Shown here: one piece after another, positions 12,837-26,000 of the stretch | Numbering within the stretch: position 1 is the first letter of the stretch | Layout of the letters: the number at the start of each line of letters is the position of its first letter | DNA from: Arenicola marina | Lineage: Eukaryota > Annelida > Polychaeta > Arenicolidae | NCBI GenBank assembly: GCA_964019135.1 | Contig: OZ025258.1 | Span: 372,001-436,000 of the forward strand | Length of the DNA stretch: 64,000 nt | Direction of reading: 5' to 3' | The notes under the pieces: model-generated | Told to the model about the DNA's origin: nothing | Databases searched by the model: none | What the model saw: only the letters and a program-made list of their open reading frames with translations | Position numbers and translations under genes: made by a program

Positions 12837-15081
12837 ATTTGTCGTAATTCCCTCTCCCAATAGCCTGTATTTTCAGGGCGCATGTCGTAATTCCCTGTCA
12901 TAGTGCCCACTAGTTTATACCGCTCTGGGATAAATCTCTAGCCATTCTCAATTTTTGCAGGACACCGAGGTATACAAATACCACTATTGGCTCAGCATGT
13001 GTTTTGCTAACTTTCTGCCACATGTACCAAACGACAACAACTTGTGCAATTACCTCGTTTATGCCAAAAACCTCTCCCATAAATTGTGTCTGATGCGGGA
13101 AGCCTAAGCTGGTCAATGAGGGTTATTACATGGCTGGTAACTGAACGCAACATGCTCTTCGGTGCTTAGTGGCCGGTCGGCATGGCGACGACTGATTTGA
13201 TCACGTGACCGCGCATGTAATGCACAATGTACCGCTCGAAAATATGTCAAAGCGCCTTGCTCACTGTAAAGCACTCATATTATATGGAACAAACAAGGTC
13301 ACTTTTAACGCTAACGGTGTTTGTATTATAGAGCTTGCTCGAAGATTCTGTATAAATTGCGGTTTATATATACATGTATGTTATTATTTTTTGTTTTTTC
13401 CGGTATAAGCTTATCTATCCGTCACCCGTTCCATCAATGTATTTTTTGCTTTGTATTCGTGTATACGCTTTTACACATGTTCGCAGTCGCATAACTAACG
13501 GCAGTGTGGCCTGTTGTGACGTCATGTCCGGGATATGGCTAACCCCTCCCATGCGATTCGCTAAAAACTAACCTTTCATGCCGAAATTTACTGCGGTTTG
13601 TGGGACTAAAATGTGAAGAGGCATTGCTTCTATTATGGGGGACTTGTCAAGCGGAGATTATAAATCTATCTCGTATAAGTAGCGAATATTCACTGGCGGG
13701 TTACTCTTTTGTTCCATGTAGTCTCCATGGTAATCGACATCTTTTATGTATTCACGCGACTTTATGGCAATAATATGAATTGTCGTTTCCGTGACAACCT
13801 TTATTATGCTTTGTCATAGAATGTATTGTTTTACATTATTGACAAAACTGCACCTTCAGGACGTGTCAGCGTTAGGGTTACACGTACTTGGCGAGAGTCT
13901 GTGAAGCAGTCAGGTAAACCTGTCACTTCTTACTTTTAGTGGTTCGTTTGGCTACCTTTCTAGTCTGGTGAGCACTCATTGACATTGTGAGCTCCAGGTT
14001 TATCTGAAAGGTGATTTAGGTTATGGGACTCGATCATGGCGTCTTAACTACAGAAAGTGATGTTCACATATGCCTTCGTCTTCTGTAGACAAGTCTTCTT
14101 GAGCTCATGATAATGTAAGGCCGATATTAAAGCTAGAATAATGAAAACAAGACACTACAGAACGTCAGAGACAACTTATACAACCTTCCCACATGACACC
14201 AGCAATGTTGCACCAGTATGAGAAAACTTGTATAAGGATAAATCGGTGTATTAAAGTCAGCGAACAGGACGAATATGTTCTTCGTGGTTCCAGCGTCGGC
14301 CTTCGTAGTCTGGACAGATGGAGTCCATATCTCTGGGCCCGTGAGACGGCAGAGAAGAGTTGAGGCGCAGGGGACTAGACTAATAGTTTGTCTTAATGCC
14401 CAGGCAAGCCGAGCTTCCTGCTCGCATTACACCGCTCAGGCAGAAGGCAATCCCCACCGACACCTGCGCCGTCTGGCGGGGGAGAGTGCCACCTCACTCA
14501 CTATCCACCTCGCGCCACCAGCGTTCTCCATGATGTATGGCGGGCTCTTTCAAACTTTCTCATATTCTCTCTTATGTCTTCTTCATTCTATCGTGTTATC
14601 TCTTTTAATTCTATCGTTTTCTCTCCTAAATTTTATCGTTTTCCATCTCTTTCTCTTCTTAATTCCATCGTTTTTTCTCCCTAATTCTATGCTTGCTCTC
14701 TCCCTAATTGTATTGCTTTCTCTCGCCCAAATTCTATAGATTACTCTCTTACCCCTCCCAACTTTCTCGCTTTCTCTCTTCCCCCTTTCTTGCTTCTGTT
14801 TTGCTTGCGCGCCTTGCTGTGAAGCGCTAATAGGTACCGCCCCTCCTCCACCCTGCCCCACCCCCTTCCCGCCCCTCCTCCACCCTGCCGCACCCCCTTC
14901 CCGCCCCACCCTACGCAATGGCTACCTGCTGTTTTGCAGACGCTCTCTCTCTGCCCGTGAGCCGCTGGCAATATCGGCAGGAACGTAGGAGGAGATGTAG
15001 TCCTTCTCTCCTATCAGGTCTTCAAGCACAGCACCGCTCAATCCTCAGTCATGTCCTACAGCCGACCCCCCCTGGACGTCT
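12837..15081. other. single-copy spacer with pyrimidine tract
   Basis: Most of this 2.2-kb stretch is AT-balanced unique DNA in which I recognise no gene. A 68-residue minus-strand open frame at 12910-13116 has no identifiable domain. From about 14565 to 14800 the plus strand is a pyrimidine tract made of imperfect copies of ctaattctatcgttttctct. At 14839-14905 a C-rich motif of about 35 bp is present twice. Confidence 0.55.
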
Positions 15082-15182
15082 GGGCTGGGGCTGGGGCTGG
15101 GGCTGGGCCTGGGGCTGGGGCTGAGGCTGGGGCTGGGGCTGGGGCTGGGGCTGGGGCTGGGGCTGGGGCTGGGGCTGGGGCT
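15082..15182 (+). repeat. (GGGGCT)n hexanucleotide repeat
   Basis: About 16 copies of GGGGCT occur with two interruptions (a GGGCCT and a GAGGCT). The G4-per-unit pattern is expected to form G-quadruplexes. It resembles but is not the animal telomere repeat TTAGGG. Confidence 0.93.
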
Positions 15183-15412
15183 GGGAGTGGAGTGGGGGCT
15201 GGGACTGGGGCTCTGGCTCTAGTGAGTTTGATCTGAGACACCTACCCTCCCCCCCATCCCCAACCCCCTCTCCCCTACACGTGTAGCATTATCATTATCT
15301 CCTTGGCACGGTGTCCCGAGTAACCCCATCGCTTGCCATCGTAACCATGGTTACCGCATCGCAATCAAATAAGCATGGTGCATTGCCTGTTAGGACTGAA
15401 TTCTGTGCTGTA

Positions 15413-16347
15413 TAGCCTGACCTATCCTGGCCTGGTCTGGCCGGGCCTAGCTGTGCCTGACCTATCCTGGCCTGGTCTGGCCGGGCCTAGCTGTGCCTGA
15501 CCTATCCTGGCCTGGTCTGGCCGGGCCTAGCTGTGCCTGACCTATCCTTGCCTGGTCTGGCCGGGCCTAGCTGTGCCTGACCTATCCTGGCCTGGTCTGG
15601 CCGGGCCTAGCTGTGCCTGACCTATCCTGGCCTGGTCTGGCCGGGCCTAGCTGTGCCTGACCTATCCTGGCCTGACCTGGCCGGGTCTAGCTGTGCCTGA
15701 CCTATCCTGGCCTGGTCTGGCCGGGCCTAGCTGTGCCTGACCTATCCTGGCCTGGTCTGGCCGGGCCTAGCTGTGCCTGACCTATCCTGGCCTGGTCTGG
15801 CCGGGCCTAGCTGTGCCTGACCTATCCTGGCCTGGTCTGGCCGGGCCTAGCTGTGCCTGACCTATCCTGGCCTGGTCTGGCCGGGCCTAGCTGTGCCTGA
15901 CCTATCCTGGCCTGGTCTGGCCGGGCCTAGCTGTGCCTGACCTATCCTGGCCTGGTCTGGCCGGGCCTAGCTGTGCCTGACCTATCCTGGCCTGGTCTGG
16001 CCGGGCCTAGCTGTGCCTGACCTATCCTGGCCTGGTCTGGCCGGGCCTAGCTGTGCCTGACCTATCCTGGCCTGGTCTGGCCGGGCCTAGCTGTGCCTGA
16101 CCTATCCTGGCCTGGTCTGGCCGGGCCTAGCTGTGCCTGACCTATCCTGGCCTGGTCTGGCCGGGCCTAGCTGTGCCTGACCTATCCTGGCCTGGTCTGG
16201 CCGGGCCTAGCTGTGCCTGACCTATCCTGGCCTGGTCTGGCCGGGCCTAGCTGTGCCTGACCTATCCTGGCCTGGTCTGGCCGGGCCTAGCTGTGCCTGA
16301 CCTATCCTGGCCTGGTCTGGCCGGGCCTAGCTGTGCCTGACCTATCC
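15413..16347. repeat. 40-bp minisatellite, nearly identical units
   Basis: About 23 units of 40 bp begin cctatcctggcctggtctgg and continue with ccgggcctagctgtgcctga. Almost all units are identical, with changes near 15548 and 15671-15690 only. This is the most homogeneous array in the window and therefore probably the youngest or most often homogenised. The unit itself is built from CCTGG/TCTGG pentamers. Confidence 0.95.
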
Positions 16348-16676
16348 TGGTCTGGCCTGGTCTGGCCTGATCTGGCCTGATCTGGCCTGATCTGCCCTAA
16401 CCTGATCTGGCATGCTCTGTTCTGGTCTGGCATGTCCTGATCTGGTCTGGCATGCCCTGATCTGGTCTGGCATGCTTTGGTCTGGTCTGGCATGCTCTGA
16501 TCTGGTCTGGCATGCTCTGGTCTGGTCTGGCATGCTCTGGTCTGGTCTGGCATGCTCTGGTCTGGTCTGGCATGCTCTGGTCTGGTCTGGCATGCTCTGG
16601 TCTGGTCTGGCATGCTCTGGTCTGGTCTGGCATGCTCTGGTCTGGTCTGGCATGCTCTGGTCTGGTCTGGCCTGGC
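16348..16676. repeat. 20-bp minisatellite joined to the 40-bp array
   Basis: About 14 units of catgctctggtctggtctgg continue directly from the preceding 40-bp array and share its TCTGG pentamer. It probably arose from the edge of that array by slippage of the pentamer. It ends 180 bases before the start codon of the RING gene. Confidence 0.94.
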
Positions 16677-16855
16677 TCCATGCTACCAGGTGTGTATATT
16701 TCTAAGGGTTGTGCCTCCACTTTGATCTCTTGTCTGGACGTGACATTAACTTGCCTCCGCCCCGTGCAGGATGAGGGTAGTGCCTCTGTATACACTCTCC
16801 GCCTCTCTCTCTCCCTTCCAGCGCCCCCGCCCCTCCCCCCACCGCAGGCCCCGCC

Positions 16856-17001
16856 ATGGATCTCAACATCCCGGAGATGTCGTTCCAGAACGCACTGGAC
16901 ACGATCCTCAAGCCGGCAGGGGTCAAGGTCGGTGGATATCCGGAAGAAATCTTTCTCAACCTGGAGGAGGAGGACAAACAGAAGTGGACGTGTGGGATTT
17001 G
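16856..17001 (+). CDS. RING gene coding exon 1
   Basis: The exon encodes MDLNIPEMSFQNALDTILKP and onward to the first RING cysteine in KWTCGI. The donor is TG|GTGAGT. The exon stops after two bases of a codon, and the first base of the next exon completes it to TGT, so the codon for the second zinc ligand is split by the intron. The opposite strand is also open here but is a shadow. Confidence 0.82.
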
Positions 17002-20000
17002 GTGAGTACAACGCTACAGATGTCCATCTTAAAAAAAATGTTGTCAAACTATGATAGATAACTAGTTATACATTCATACGTAGACTTCACGAATGTCGAT
17101 GACGTAGTACATAAGAAATCAGCTCTTGCCCACATCTAACTGTAACAATCTATAACTACATTTCTTTACCCTCAAATTTGGCACAGTAATTTGGTGGATT
17201 TAAACGCCTGTCTGACGATGTTTGAAAACCTATTTCCTCAAAGGAAAAATCTGGTTTCACGCTATTATTTGCAAACTTCATTACTATAACTTCACTTTTC
17301 GAACTTTGGGTTTTCAGTTACTTGATCGTTCGAGACTGTCGTCACTGTGATAACAAGCACCTCTTCTGTCACACGTGTATCTTCGCCTGGACTCTGACCT
17401 ACAGAGAGAACAGCCAAAAGTGTCCGGTCTGCAGGTAAGATGGCTCGGCTCTTCCGCCCCCCCCCCCCCTCCGCGCGTCTCTGCCATGATGTCTGCCTGG
17501 TGTATGTAACGGGCATTGAAATGTATGTAGGCGATAATACATAGGTTGTGGGGATGACGTAATAAAGGGCTGCTAAGGATGTTTCCCAAAAGAGGATACA
17601 ATGTTGCATAGGATGTTTCCCATAACATAATGCAATGTTGCATAGGTTGTTTCCCATAAGATGAAACAATGTTGCATAGGATGTTTCCCATAAGATGGTG
17701 CAATGTTGCCTAGGGTGGTTCGCATCAGACGGGGGATAGGCTGTTTCTCATAAGATGGCAGTACCATCATGGCACAATGTTGCACCCCACTGACCTGGCA
17801 GTCCACTGACAAGACACATGCAATGATACTTTCATTGGTGCGTATTTAACGTTCGCTGTGACGTTCATTATTCTGTTTGTGACATTGCTAGAGCCATCAG
17901 CCCACCACTGAACCCATCAGCCCACCACTGATCCCATCAGCCCACCACTGAACCCATCAGCCCACCACTGAACCCATCAGCCCACCACTGAACCCATCAG
18001 CCCACCACTGAACCCATCAGCCCACCACTGAACCCATCAGCCTACCACTGAACCCATCAGCCCACCACTGAACCCATCAGCCCACCACTGAACCCATCAG
18101 CCCAACACTGAACCCATCAGCCCACCACTGAACCCATCAGCCCACCACTGAACCCATCAGCCCACCACTGAACCCATCAGCCCACCACTGAACCCATCAG
18201 CCCACCCCTGAACCCATCAGCCCACCACTGAACCCATCAGCCCACCACTGAACCCATCAGCCCACCACTGAACCCATCAGCCCACCACTGAACCCATCAG
18301 CCCACCACTGAACCCATCAGCCCACCACTGAACCCATCAGCCCACCACTGAACCCATCAGCCCACCACTGAACCCATCAGCCCACAACTGAACCCATCAG
18401 CCCACCACTGAACCCATCAGCCCACCCCTGAACCCATCAGCCCACCACTGAACCCATCAGCCCACCACTGAACCCATCAGCCCACCACTGAACCCATCAG
18501 CCCACCACTGAACCCATCAGCCCACCACTGAACCCATCAGCCCATCACTGAACCCATCAGCCCATCACTGAACCCATCAGCCCACCACTGAACCCATCAG
18601 CCCACCACTGAACCCATCAGCCCACCACTGAACCCATCAGCCCACCACTGAACCCATCAGCCCATCACTGAACCCATCAGCCCACCACTGAACCCATCAG
18701 CCCACCACTGAACCCATCAGCCCATCACTGAACCCATCAGCCCACCACTGAACCCATCAGCCCATCACTGAACCCATCAGCCCACCACTGAACCCATCAG
18801 CCCATCACTGAACCCATCAGCCCACCACTGAACCCATCAGCCCACCACTGAACCCATCAGCCCACCACTGAACCCATCAGCCCACCACTGAACCCATCAG
18901 CCCACCACTGAACCCATCAGCCCACCACTGAACCCATCAGCCCACCACTGAACCCATCAGCCCACCACTGAACCCATCAGCCCATCACTGAACCCATCAG
19001 CCCATCACTGAACCCATCAGCCCACCACTGAACCCATCAGCCCACCACTGAACCCATCAGCCCATCACTGAACCCATCAGCCCACCACTGAACCCATCAG
19101 CCCACCACTGAACCCATCAGCCCATCACTGAACCCATCAGCCCACCACTGAACCCATCAGCCCACCACTGAACCCATCAGCCCATCACTGAACCCATCAG
19201 CCCACCACTGAACCCATCAGCCCACAACGGAACCCATCAGCCCACCACTGAACCCATCAGCCCACCACTGAACCCATCAGCCCATCACTGAACCCATCAG
19301 CCCATCACTGAACCCATCAGCCCACCACTGAACCCATCAGCCCACCACTGAACCCATCAGCCCACCACTGAACCCATCAGCCCACCACTGAACCCATCAG
19401 CCCATCACTGAACCCATCAGCCCACCACTGAACCCATCAGCCCACCACTGAACCCATCAGCCCATCACTGAACCCATCAGCCCACCACTGAACCCATCAG
19501 CCCACCACTGAACCCATCAGCCCACCACTGAACCCATCAGCCCACCACTGAACCCATCAGCCCACCACTGAACCCATCAGCCCACCACTGAACCCATCAG
19601 CCCACCACTGAACCCATCAGCCCACCACTGAACCCATCATCCCACCACTGAACCCATCATCCCACCACTGAACCCATCAGCCCACCACTGAACCCATCAG
19701 CCCACCACTGAACCCATCAGCCCATCACTGAACCCATCAGCCCATCACTGAACCCATCAGCCCACCACTGAACCCATCAGCCCACAACTGAACCCATCAG
19801 CCTACCACTGAACCCATCAGCCCACCACTGAACCCATCAGCCCACCACTGAACCCATCAGCCCACCACTGAACCCATCAGCCCACCACTGAACCCATCAG
19901 CCCACCACTGAACCCATCAGCCCACCACTGAACCCATCAGCCCACCACTGAACCCATCATCCCACCACTGAACCCATCAGCCCACCACTGAACCCATCAG

Positions 20001-23000
20001 CCCACCACTGAACCCATCAGCCCATCACTGAACCCATCAGCCCATCACTTAACCCATCAGCCCACCACTGAACCCATCAGCCCACCACTGAACCCATCAG
20101 CCCATCACTGAACCCATCAGCCCATCACTGAACCCATCAGCCCACCCCTGAACCCAGCAGCCCACCCCTGAACCCATCAGCCCACCACTGAACCCATCAG
20201 CCCACCACTGAACCCATCAGCCCATCACTGAACCCATCAGCCCATCACTGAACCCATCAGCCCACCACTGAACCCATCAGCCCACCACTGAACCCATCAG
20301 CCCACCACTGAACCCATCAGCCCATCACTGAACCCATCAGCCCACCACTGAACCCATCAGCCCACCCCTGAACCCATCAGCCCACCACTGAACCCATCAG
20401 CCCACCACTGAACCCATCAGCCCACCCCTGAACCCATCATCCCATCACTGAACCCATCAGCCCACCACTGAACCCATCAGCCCATCACTGAACCCATCAG
20501 CCCACCACTGAACCCATCAGCCCATCACTGAACCCATCAGCCCACCACTGAACCCATCATCCCATCACTGAACCCATCAGCCCACCACTGAACCCATCAA
20601 CCCACCACTGAACCCATCAACCCACCACTGAACCCATCAGCCCACCACTGAACCCATCAGCCCACTACTGAACCCATCAGCCCACAACTGAACCCATCAG
20701 CCCACCACTGAACCCATCAGCCCACCACTGAACCCATCAGCCCACCACTGAACCCATCAGCCCACAACTGAACCCATCAGCCCACCACCGAACCCATCAT
20801 CCCACCACTGAACCCATCAGCCCACCACTGAACCCATCAGCCCACCACTGAACCCATCAGCCCACCCCTGAACCCAGCAGCCCACCCCTGAACCCATCAG
20901 CCCAACACTGAACCCATCAGCCCACCACTGAACCCAGCAGCCCACCCCTGAACCCATCAGCCCAACACTGAACCCATCAGCCCACCACTGAACCCATCAG
21001 CCCAACACTGAACCCATCAGCCCAACACTGAACCCATCGGCCAACCGCTGAACCCATCAGCCCACCACTGAACCCATCAGCCCAGCACTGAACCCATCAG
21101 CCCACCCCTGAACCCATCAGCCCAGCACTGTAGAGCGATCTACCCCTCTATGTCACTGACAAGTTACAACTTTATTGTTACAAACCGCCGTCCATTAGCG
21201 AAGCTCTCTGAATTATGGGCGATAATGGGTTGTTACGACCAATCGGTGAGGGTGGTCCGTGTGTTCACTGTGGACTGTGCCATGACACCCATCACGGTGA
21301 GATACTGCCGCCACCCAGTGCACACCTGTCTTCCCAGTGCACACCTGCCACCCCCACCCCCGACCCCCGGCTCCCGGTGTCACGGGGTCATCCCATGTCA
21401 TACGGCGACCGCATAGTGCAGCGTTTGTGGCCCCGTTGCCATGTGGCACGGCTTCCCAGAATGCTCAGCAGCGTGTGTTCACGGCCTGACGGGACTCGCA
21501 CTTCACGATAAAACCACCTTTTTTTCCTAGCCACTCGCACTGCACTCTCAATATATATGTCAAAATCGAGGGTCATGGAAAAAGAAGGGTGCCAGGAAGC
21601 GAGATGGGAAGGCGGGGGTGGGGTCGGGTCGAGAGCTGTGAGGGTGGCAGCGGCGGCTGTAGGCAGGGGTGGGGGGCGTCGGGTCGGGAGCTGTGAGGGT
21701 GGCAGCGGCGGCTGTAGGCAGGGGGGGCGTCGGGTCGGGAGCTGTGAGGGTGGCAGCGGCGGCTGTAGGCAGGGGGGGGGGCGTCGGGTCGGGAGCTGTG
21801 AGGGGGGCAGCGGCGGCTGTAGGCAGGGGGGGGCGTCAGGTCGGGAGCTGTGAGGGTGGTAGCGGCGGCTGTAGGCAGGGGGGGGGCGTCGGGTCGGGAG
21901 CTGTGAGGGGGGCAGCGGCGGCTGTAGGCAGGGGGGGGCGTCGGGTCGGGAGCGCTGAGGGTGGCAGCGGCGGCTGTAGGCAGGGGGGGGCGCGTCGGGT
22001 CGGGAGCTGTGAGGGGGGCAGCGGCGGCTGTAGGCAGGGGGGGGGACGTCGGGTCGGGAGCTGTGAGGGTGGTAGCGGCGGCTGTAGGCAGGGGGGGGGC
22101 GTCGGGTCGGGAGCGCTGAGGGGGCAGCGGCGGCTGTAGGCAGGGGGGGGGGGGGGCGTCGGGTCGGGAGCTGTGAGGGTGGCAGCGGCGGCTGTAGGCA
22201 GGGGGGGGGGCGTCGGGTCGGGAGCTGTGAGGGTGGCAGCGGCGGCTGTAGGCAGGGGGGGGGACGTCGGGTCGGGAGCTGTGTGGGTGGTAGCGGCGGC
22301 TGTAGGCAGGGGGGGGGGCGTCGGGTCGGGAGCGCTGAGGGGGGCAGCGGCGGCTGTAGGCAGGGGGGGGCGTCAGGTCGGGAGCTGTGAGGGTGGTAGC
22401 GGCGGCTGTAGGCAGGGGGGGGGGCGTCGGGTCGGGAGCGCTGAGGGTGGCAGCGGCGGCTGTAGGCAGGGGGGAGGGCGTCGGGTCGGGAGCTGTGAGG
22501 GTGGCAGCGGCGGCTGTAGGCAGGGGGGGGGGCGTCGGGTCGGGAGCTGTGAGGGTGGCAGCGGCGGCTGTAGGCAGGGGGGGGGACGTCAGGTCGGGAG
22601 CTGTGAGGGTGGCAGCGGCGGCTGTAGGCAGGGGGGAGGGCGTCGGGTCGGGAGCTGTGAGGGTGGCAGCGGCGGCTGTAGGCAGGGGGGGGGGGCTTCG
22701 GGTCGGGAGCTGTGAGGGGGGCAGCGGCGGCTGTAGGCAGGGGGGGGGCGTCAGGTCGGGAGCTGTGAGGGTGGTAGCGGCGGCTGTAGGCAGGGGGGGG
22801 GGCGTCGGGTCGGGAGCTGTGAGGGTGGCAGCGGCGGCTGCAGGCAGGGGGGGGGGCGTCGGGTCGGGAGCTGTGAGGGTGGCAGCGGCGGCTGTAGGCA
22901 GGGAGGGGGGCGTCGGGTCGGGAGCTGTGGGGGTGGCAGCGGCGGCTGTAGGCAGGGGGGGGGGCGTCGGGTCGGGAGCTGTGAGGGTGGCAGCGGCGGC

Positions 23001-26000
23001 TGTAGGCAGGGGGGGGGGCGTCGGGTCGGGAGCTGTGAGGGTGGCAGCGGCGGCTGTAGGCAGGGGGGGGGCGTCGGGTCGGGAGCTGTGAGGGTGGCAG
23101 CGGCGGCTGTAGGCAGGGGGGGGGGACGTCGGGTCGGGAGCTGTGAGGGTGGCAGCGGCGGCTGTAGGCAGGGGGGGGGACGTCGGGTCGGGAGCTGTGA
23201 GGGTGGCAGCGGCGGCTGTAGGCAGGGGTGGGGCGTCGGGTCGGGAGCTGTGAGGGTGGCAGCGGCGGCTGTAGGCAGGGGTGGGGCGTCGGGTCGCGAG
23301 CTGTGAGGGTGGCAGCGGCGGCTGTAGGCAGGGGGGGGGGCGTCGGGTCGGGAGCTGTGAGGGTGGCAGCGGGGGCTGTAGGCAGGGGGGGGGACGTCGG
23401 GTCGGGAGCTGTGAGGGTGGCAGCGGCGGCTGTAGGCAGGGGGGGGGGCGTCGGGTCGGGAGCTGTGAGGGTGGCAGCGGCGGCTGTAGGCAGGGGTGGG
23501 GGGCGTCGGGTCGGGAGCTGTGAGGGTGGCAGCGGCGGCTGTAGGCAGGGGTGGGGCGTCGGGTCGGGAGCTGTGAGGGTGGCAGCGGCGGCTGTAGGCA
23601 GGGGTGGGGGGCGTCGGGTCGGGAGCTGTGAGGGTGGCAGCGGCGGCTGTAGGCAGGGGGGGACGTCGGGTCGGGAGCTGTGAGGGTGGCAGCGGCGGCT
23701 CTCTTTCTCTGGCAGTGTTTCTCGGTACCGACCACCACGTGACCAGACAACCCCTTGAGGTGACTACAAGTGACCCAGGTAGCTGGGGATTTACATCGCG
23801 GACCGGACGGGTAGGGAGGGTGGGGTGGGTGGTGGGAGCGGTAGGGGTTGTGGCGGCCCTGGATTGGCGCTGACGGCGGGGGAAGTGATGTGAAGATAGG
23901 GAGGCGCACTCACACAATGTATAGACTGCTCAGCCCCTGCGGCACCAAGGCGAGCCACAACAGGGAGACTGGAGCCTCTCCAGTACAACCCCCCCACCCC
24001 TACGGCCTTACGTCGGTGCTATTGGCTGCCCCGCCACCCTCAATTTCACCCCCACCCCCCACCTCAATACCCTCTGACCCCGACAGTTTGGCCCTACACT
24101 ACGTCATACCGCCACCCCCCCCCCCCCCACAAGATCACCCTCCCGCCACCAGCAATAACCTCGCAGGATTCTTGCAGGATTCCCGCACAAGATCGAACAT
24201 CCCTTCTCCCTGCCAATCCCCCCCCCCCCCCCACACACCCAGCCGATACCTCACCGTGGGACTACACAGCTGTATGATATGTCTACGGTAGAGAGGGTGT
24301 CGTATCTTAATCAATACGCCAGCAGGCGGGGGGCTGTAATAACTGTCTGGGCCTCCTACTCCTCACCCCGGCCCGCTCCTATACTGCCTTCTCAGGCAGC
24401 TTCCATCTGCTGACTTTTGACCCCTGATCGACGTCATGGACGGCGTCTATCACCAGATTTATGATTGGCTGAGCGTCGACGAGCTATGACGTCAGCATTC
24501 CCGCCGCCACGTGGCCACGGGCGCCACCCACCCCCCCCCCCCCACCCCGCTCACTGCCTCCCCCGCACGCACACGCCTTCTCTCTGCTGATTACGGCGCA
24601 ACCATCCTGGGGCGGAAATTATCTCAATTAGGTCTTGTTTACATTAGGCATTCAGGTTTAGCAATTATTTATGCATGGCTAGCGTTATTAATTCCACAGA
24701 TTTATCGTTTGCGTGTACAATAACAATATGTTGACGGGTCTCAGACTGTAGCCTTTGTTGACGGGTCTCAGACTGTAGCCTTTGTTGACGGGTCTCAGAC
24801 TGAAGCCTTTGTTGACGGGTCTCAGACTGAAGCCTTTGTTGACGGGTCTCAGACTGTAGCCTTTGTTGACGGGTCTCAGACTGAAGCCTTTGTTGACGGG
24901 TCTCAGATTGAAGCCTTTGTTGACGTGTCTCGGACTGAAGCCTTTGTTGACGTGTCTCGGACTGAAGCCTTATTGACGGGTCTCAGACTGTAGTCTTTGT
25001 TGACGGGTCTCAGACTGAAGCCTTTGTTGACGGGTCTCAGACTGAAGCCTTTGTTGACGGGTCTCAGACTGTAGCCTTTGTTGACGGGTCTCAGACTGTA
25101 GCCTTTGTTGACGGGTCTCAGACTGAAGCCTTTGTTGACGGGTCTCAGACTGTAGCCTTTGTTGACGGGTCTCAGACTGAAGCCTTTGTTGACGGGTCTC
25201 AGACTGAAGCCTTTGTTGACGGGTCTCAGACTGAAGCCTTTGTTGACGGGTCTCAGACTGAAGCCTTGTTGACGGGTCTCAGACTGAAGTCTTGTTGACG
25301 GGTCTCAGACTGAAGCCTTTGTTGACGAGTGTCACACTGAAGCCTTTGTTGACGGGTCTCAGACTGTAGCCTTTGTTGACGGGTCTCAGATTGAAGCCTT
25401 TGTTGACGAGTGTCAGACTGAAGCCTTTGTTGACGGGTCTCAGACTGAAGCCTTTGTTGACGGGTCTCAGACTGAAACGTTTGTTGACGGGTCTCAGACG
25501 GAACCTTTGTTGACGGGTCTCAGGCTGAAACCTTTGTTGAAGGGTCTCAGACTGAAGCCTTTGTTGGCGGGTCCCAGAGTGAAGCCTTTGTTGGCGGGTC
25601 CCAGACTGAAGCCTTTGTTGACGGGTCTCAGACTGAAACCTGTGTTGACGGGTCCCAGGCTGAAGCCTTTGTTGACGGGTCCCAGACTTAAGCCTTTGTT
25701 GGCTGGTCCCTGACTGAAACCTTTGGGTCTGACGGACGCCTTTTCCCCCAGCCTTTTATTGAGCCTCCGGTCTATTGACATTGCGCCTTCGTTCTTCGGT
25801 ACTTGAAGTGAGCATAACAATTCTTGGNNNNNNNNNNNNNNNNNNNNNNNNNNNNNNNNNNNNNNNNNNNNNNNNNNNNNNNNNNNNNNNNNNNNNNNNN
25901 NNNNNNNNNNNNNNNNNNNNNNNNNNNNNNNNNNNNNNNNNNNNNNNNNNNNNNNNNNNNNNNNNNNNNNNNNNNNNNNNNNNNNNNNNNNNNNNNNNNN

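Noticed and set aside
12910-13116. A 68-codon minus-strand frame starting MTSLGFPHQTQF
   Set aside because: No domain, neighbouring exon or splice signal could be tied to it, and its length is within chance expectation for this composition.
15082-15182. (GGGGCT)n considered as interstitial telomere repeat
   Set aside because: The unit differs from the metazoan TTAGGG and is short, so it is a local G-rich microsatellite.
17890-21130. Regular 20-bp units considered as a CRISPR array
   Set aside because: Units are head to tail with no unique spacers, in an animal intron, so this is a minisatellite.
21573-23917. A 778-codon Pro/Ala/Ser-rich minus-strand frame resembling a mucin or extensin
   Set aside because: It changes phase with the variable G run and is mirrored by open frames on the other strand, as expected from a repeat and not from a selected protein.
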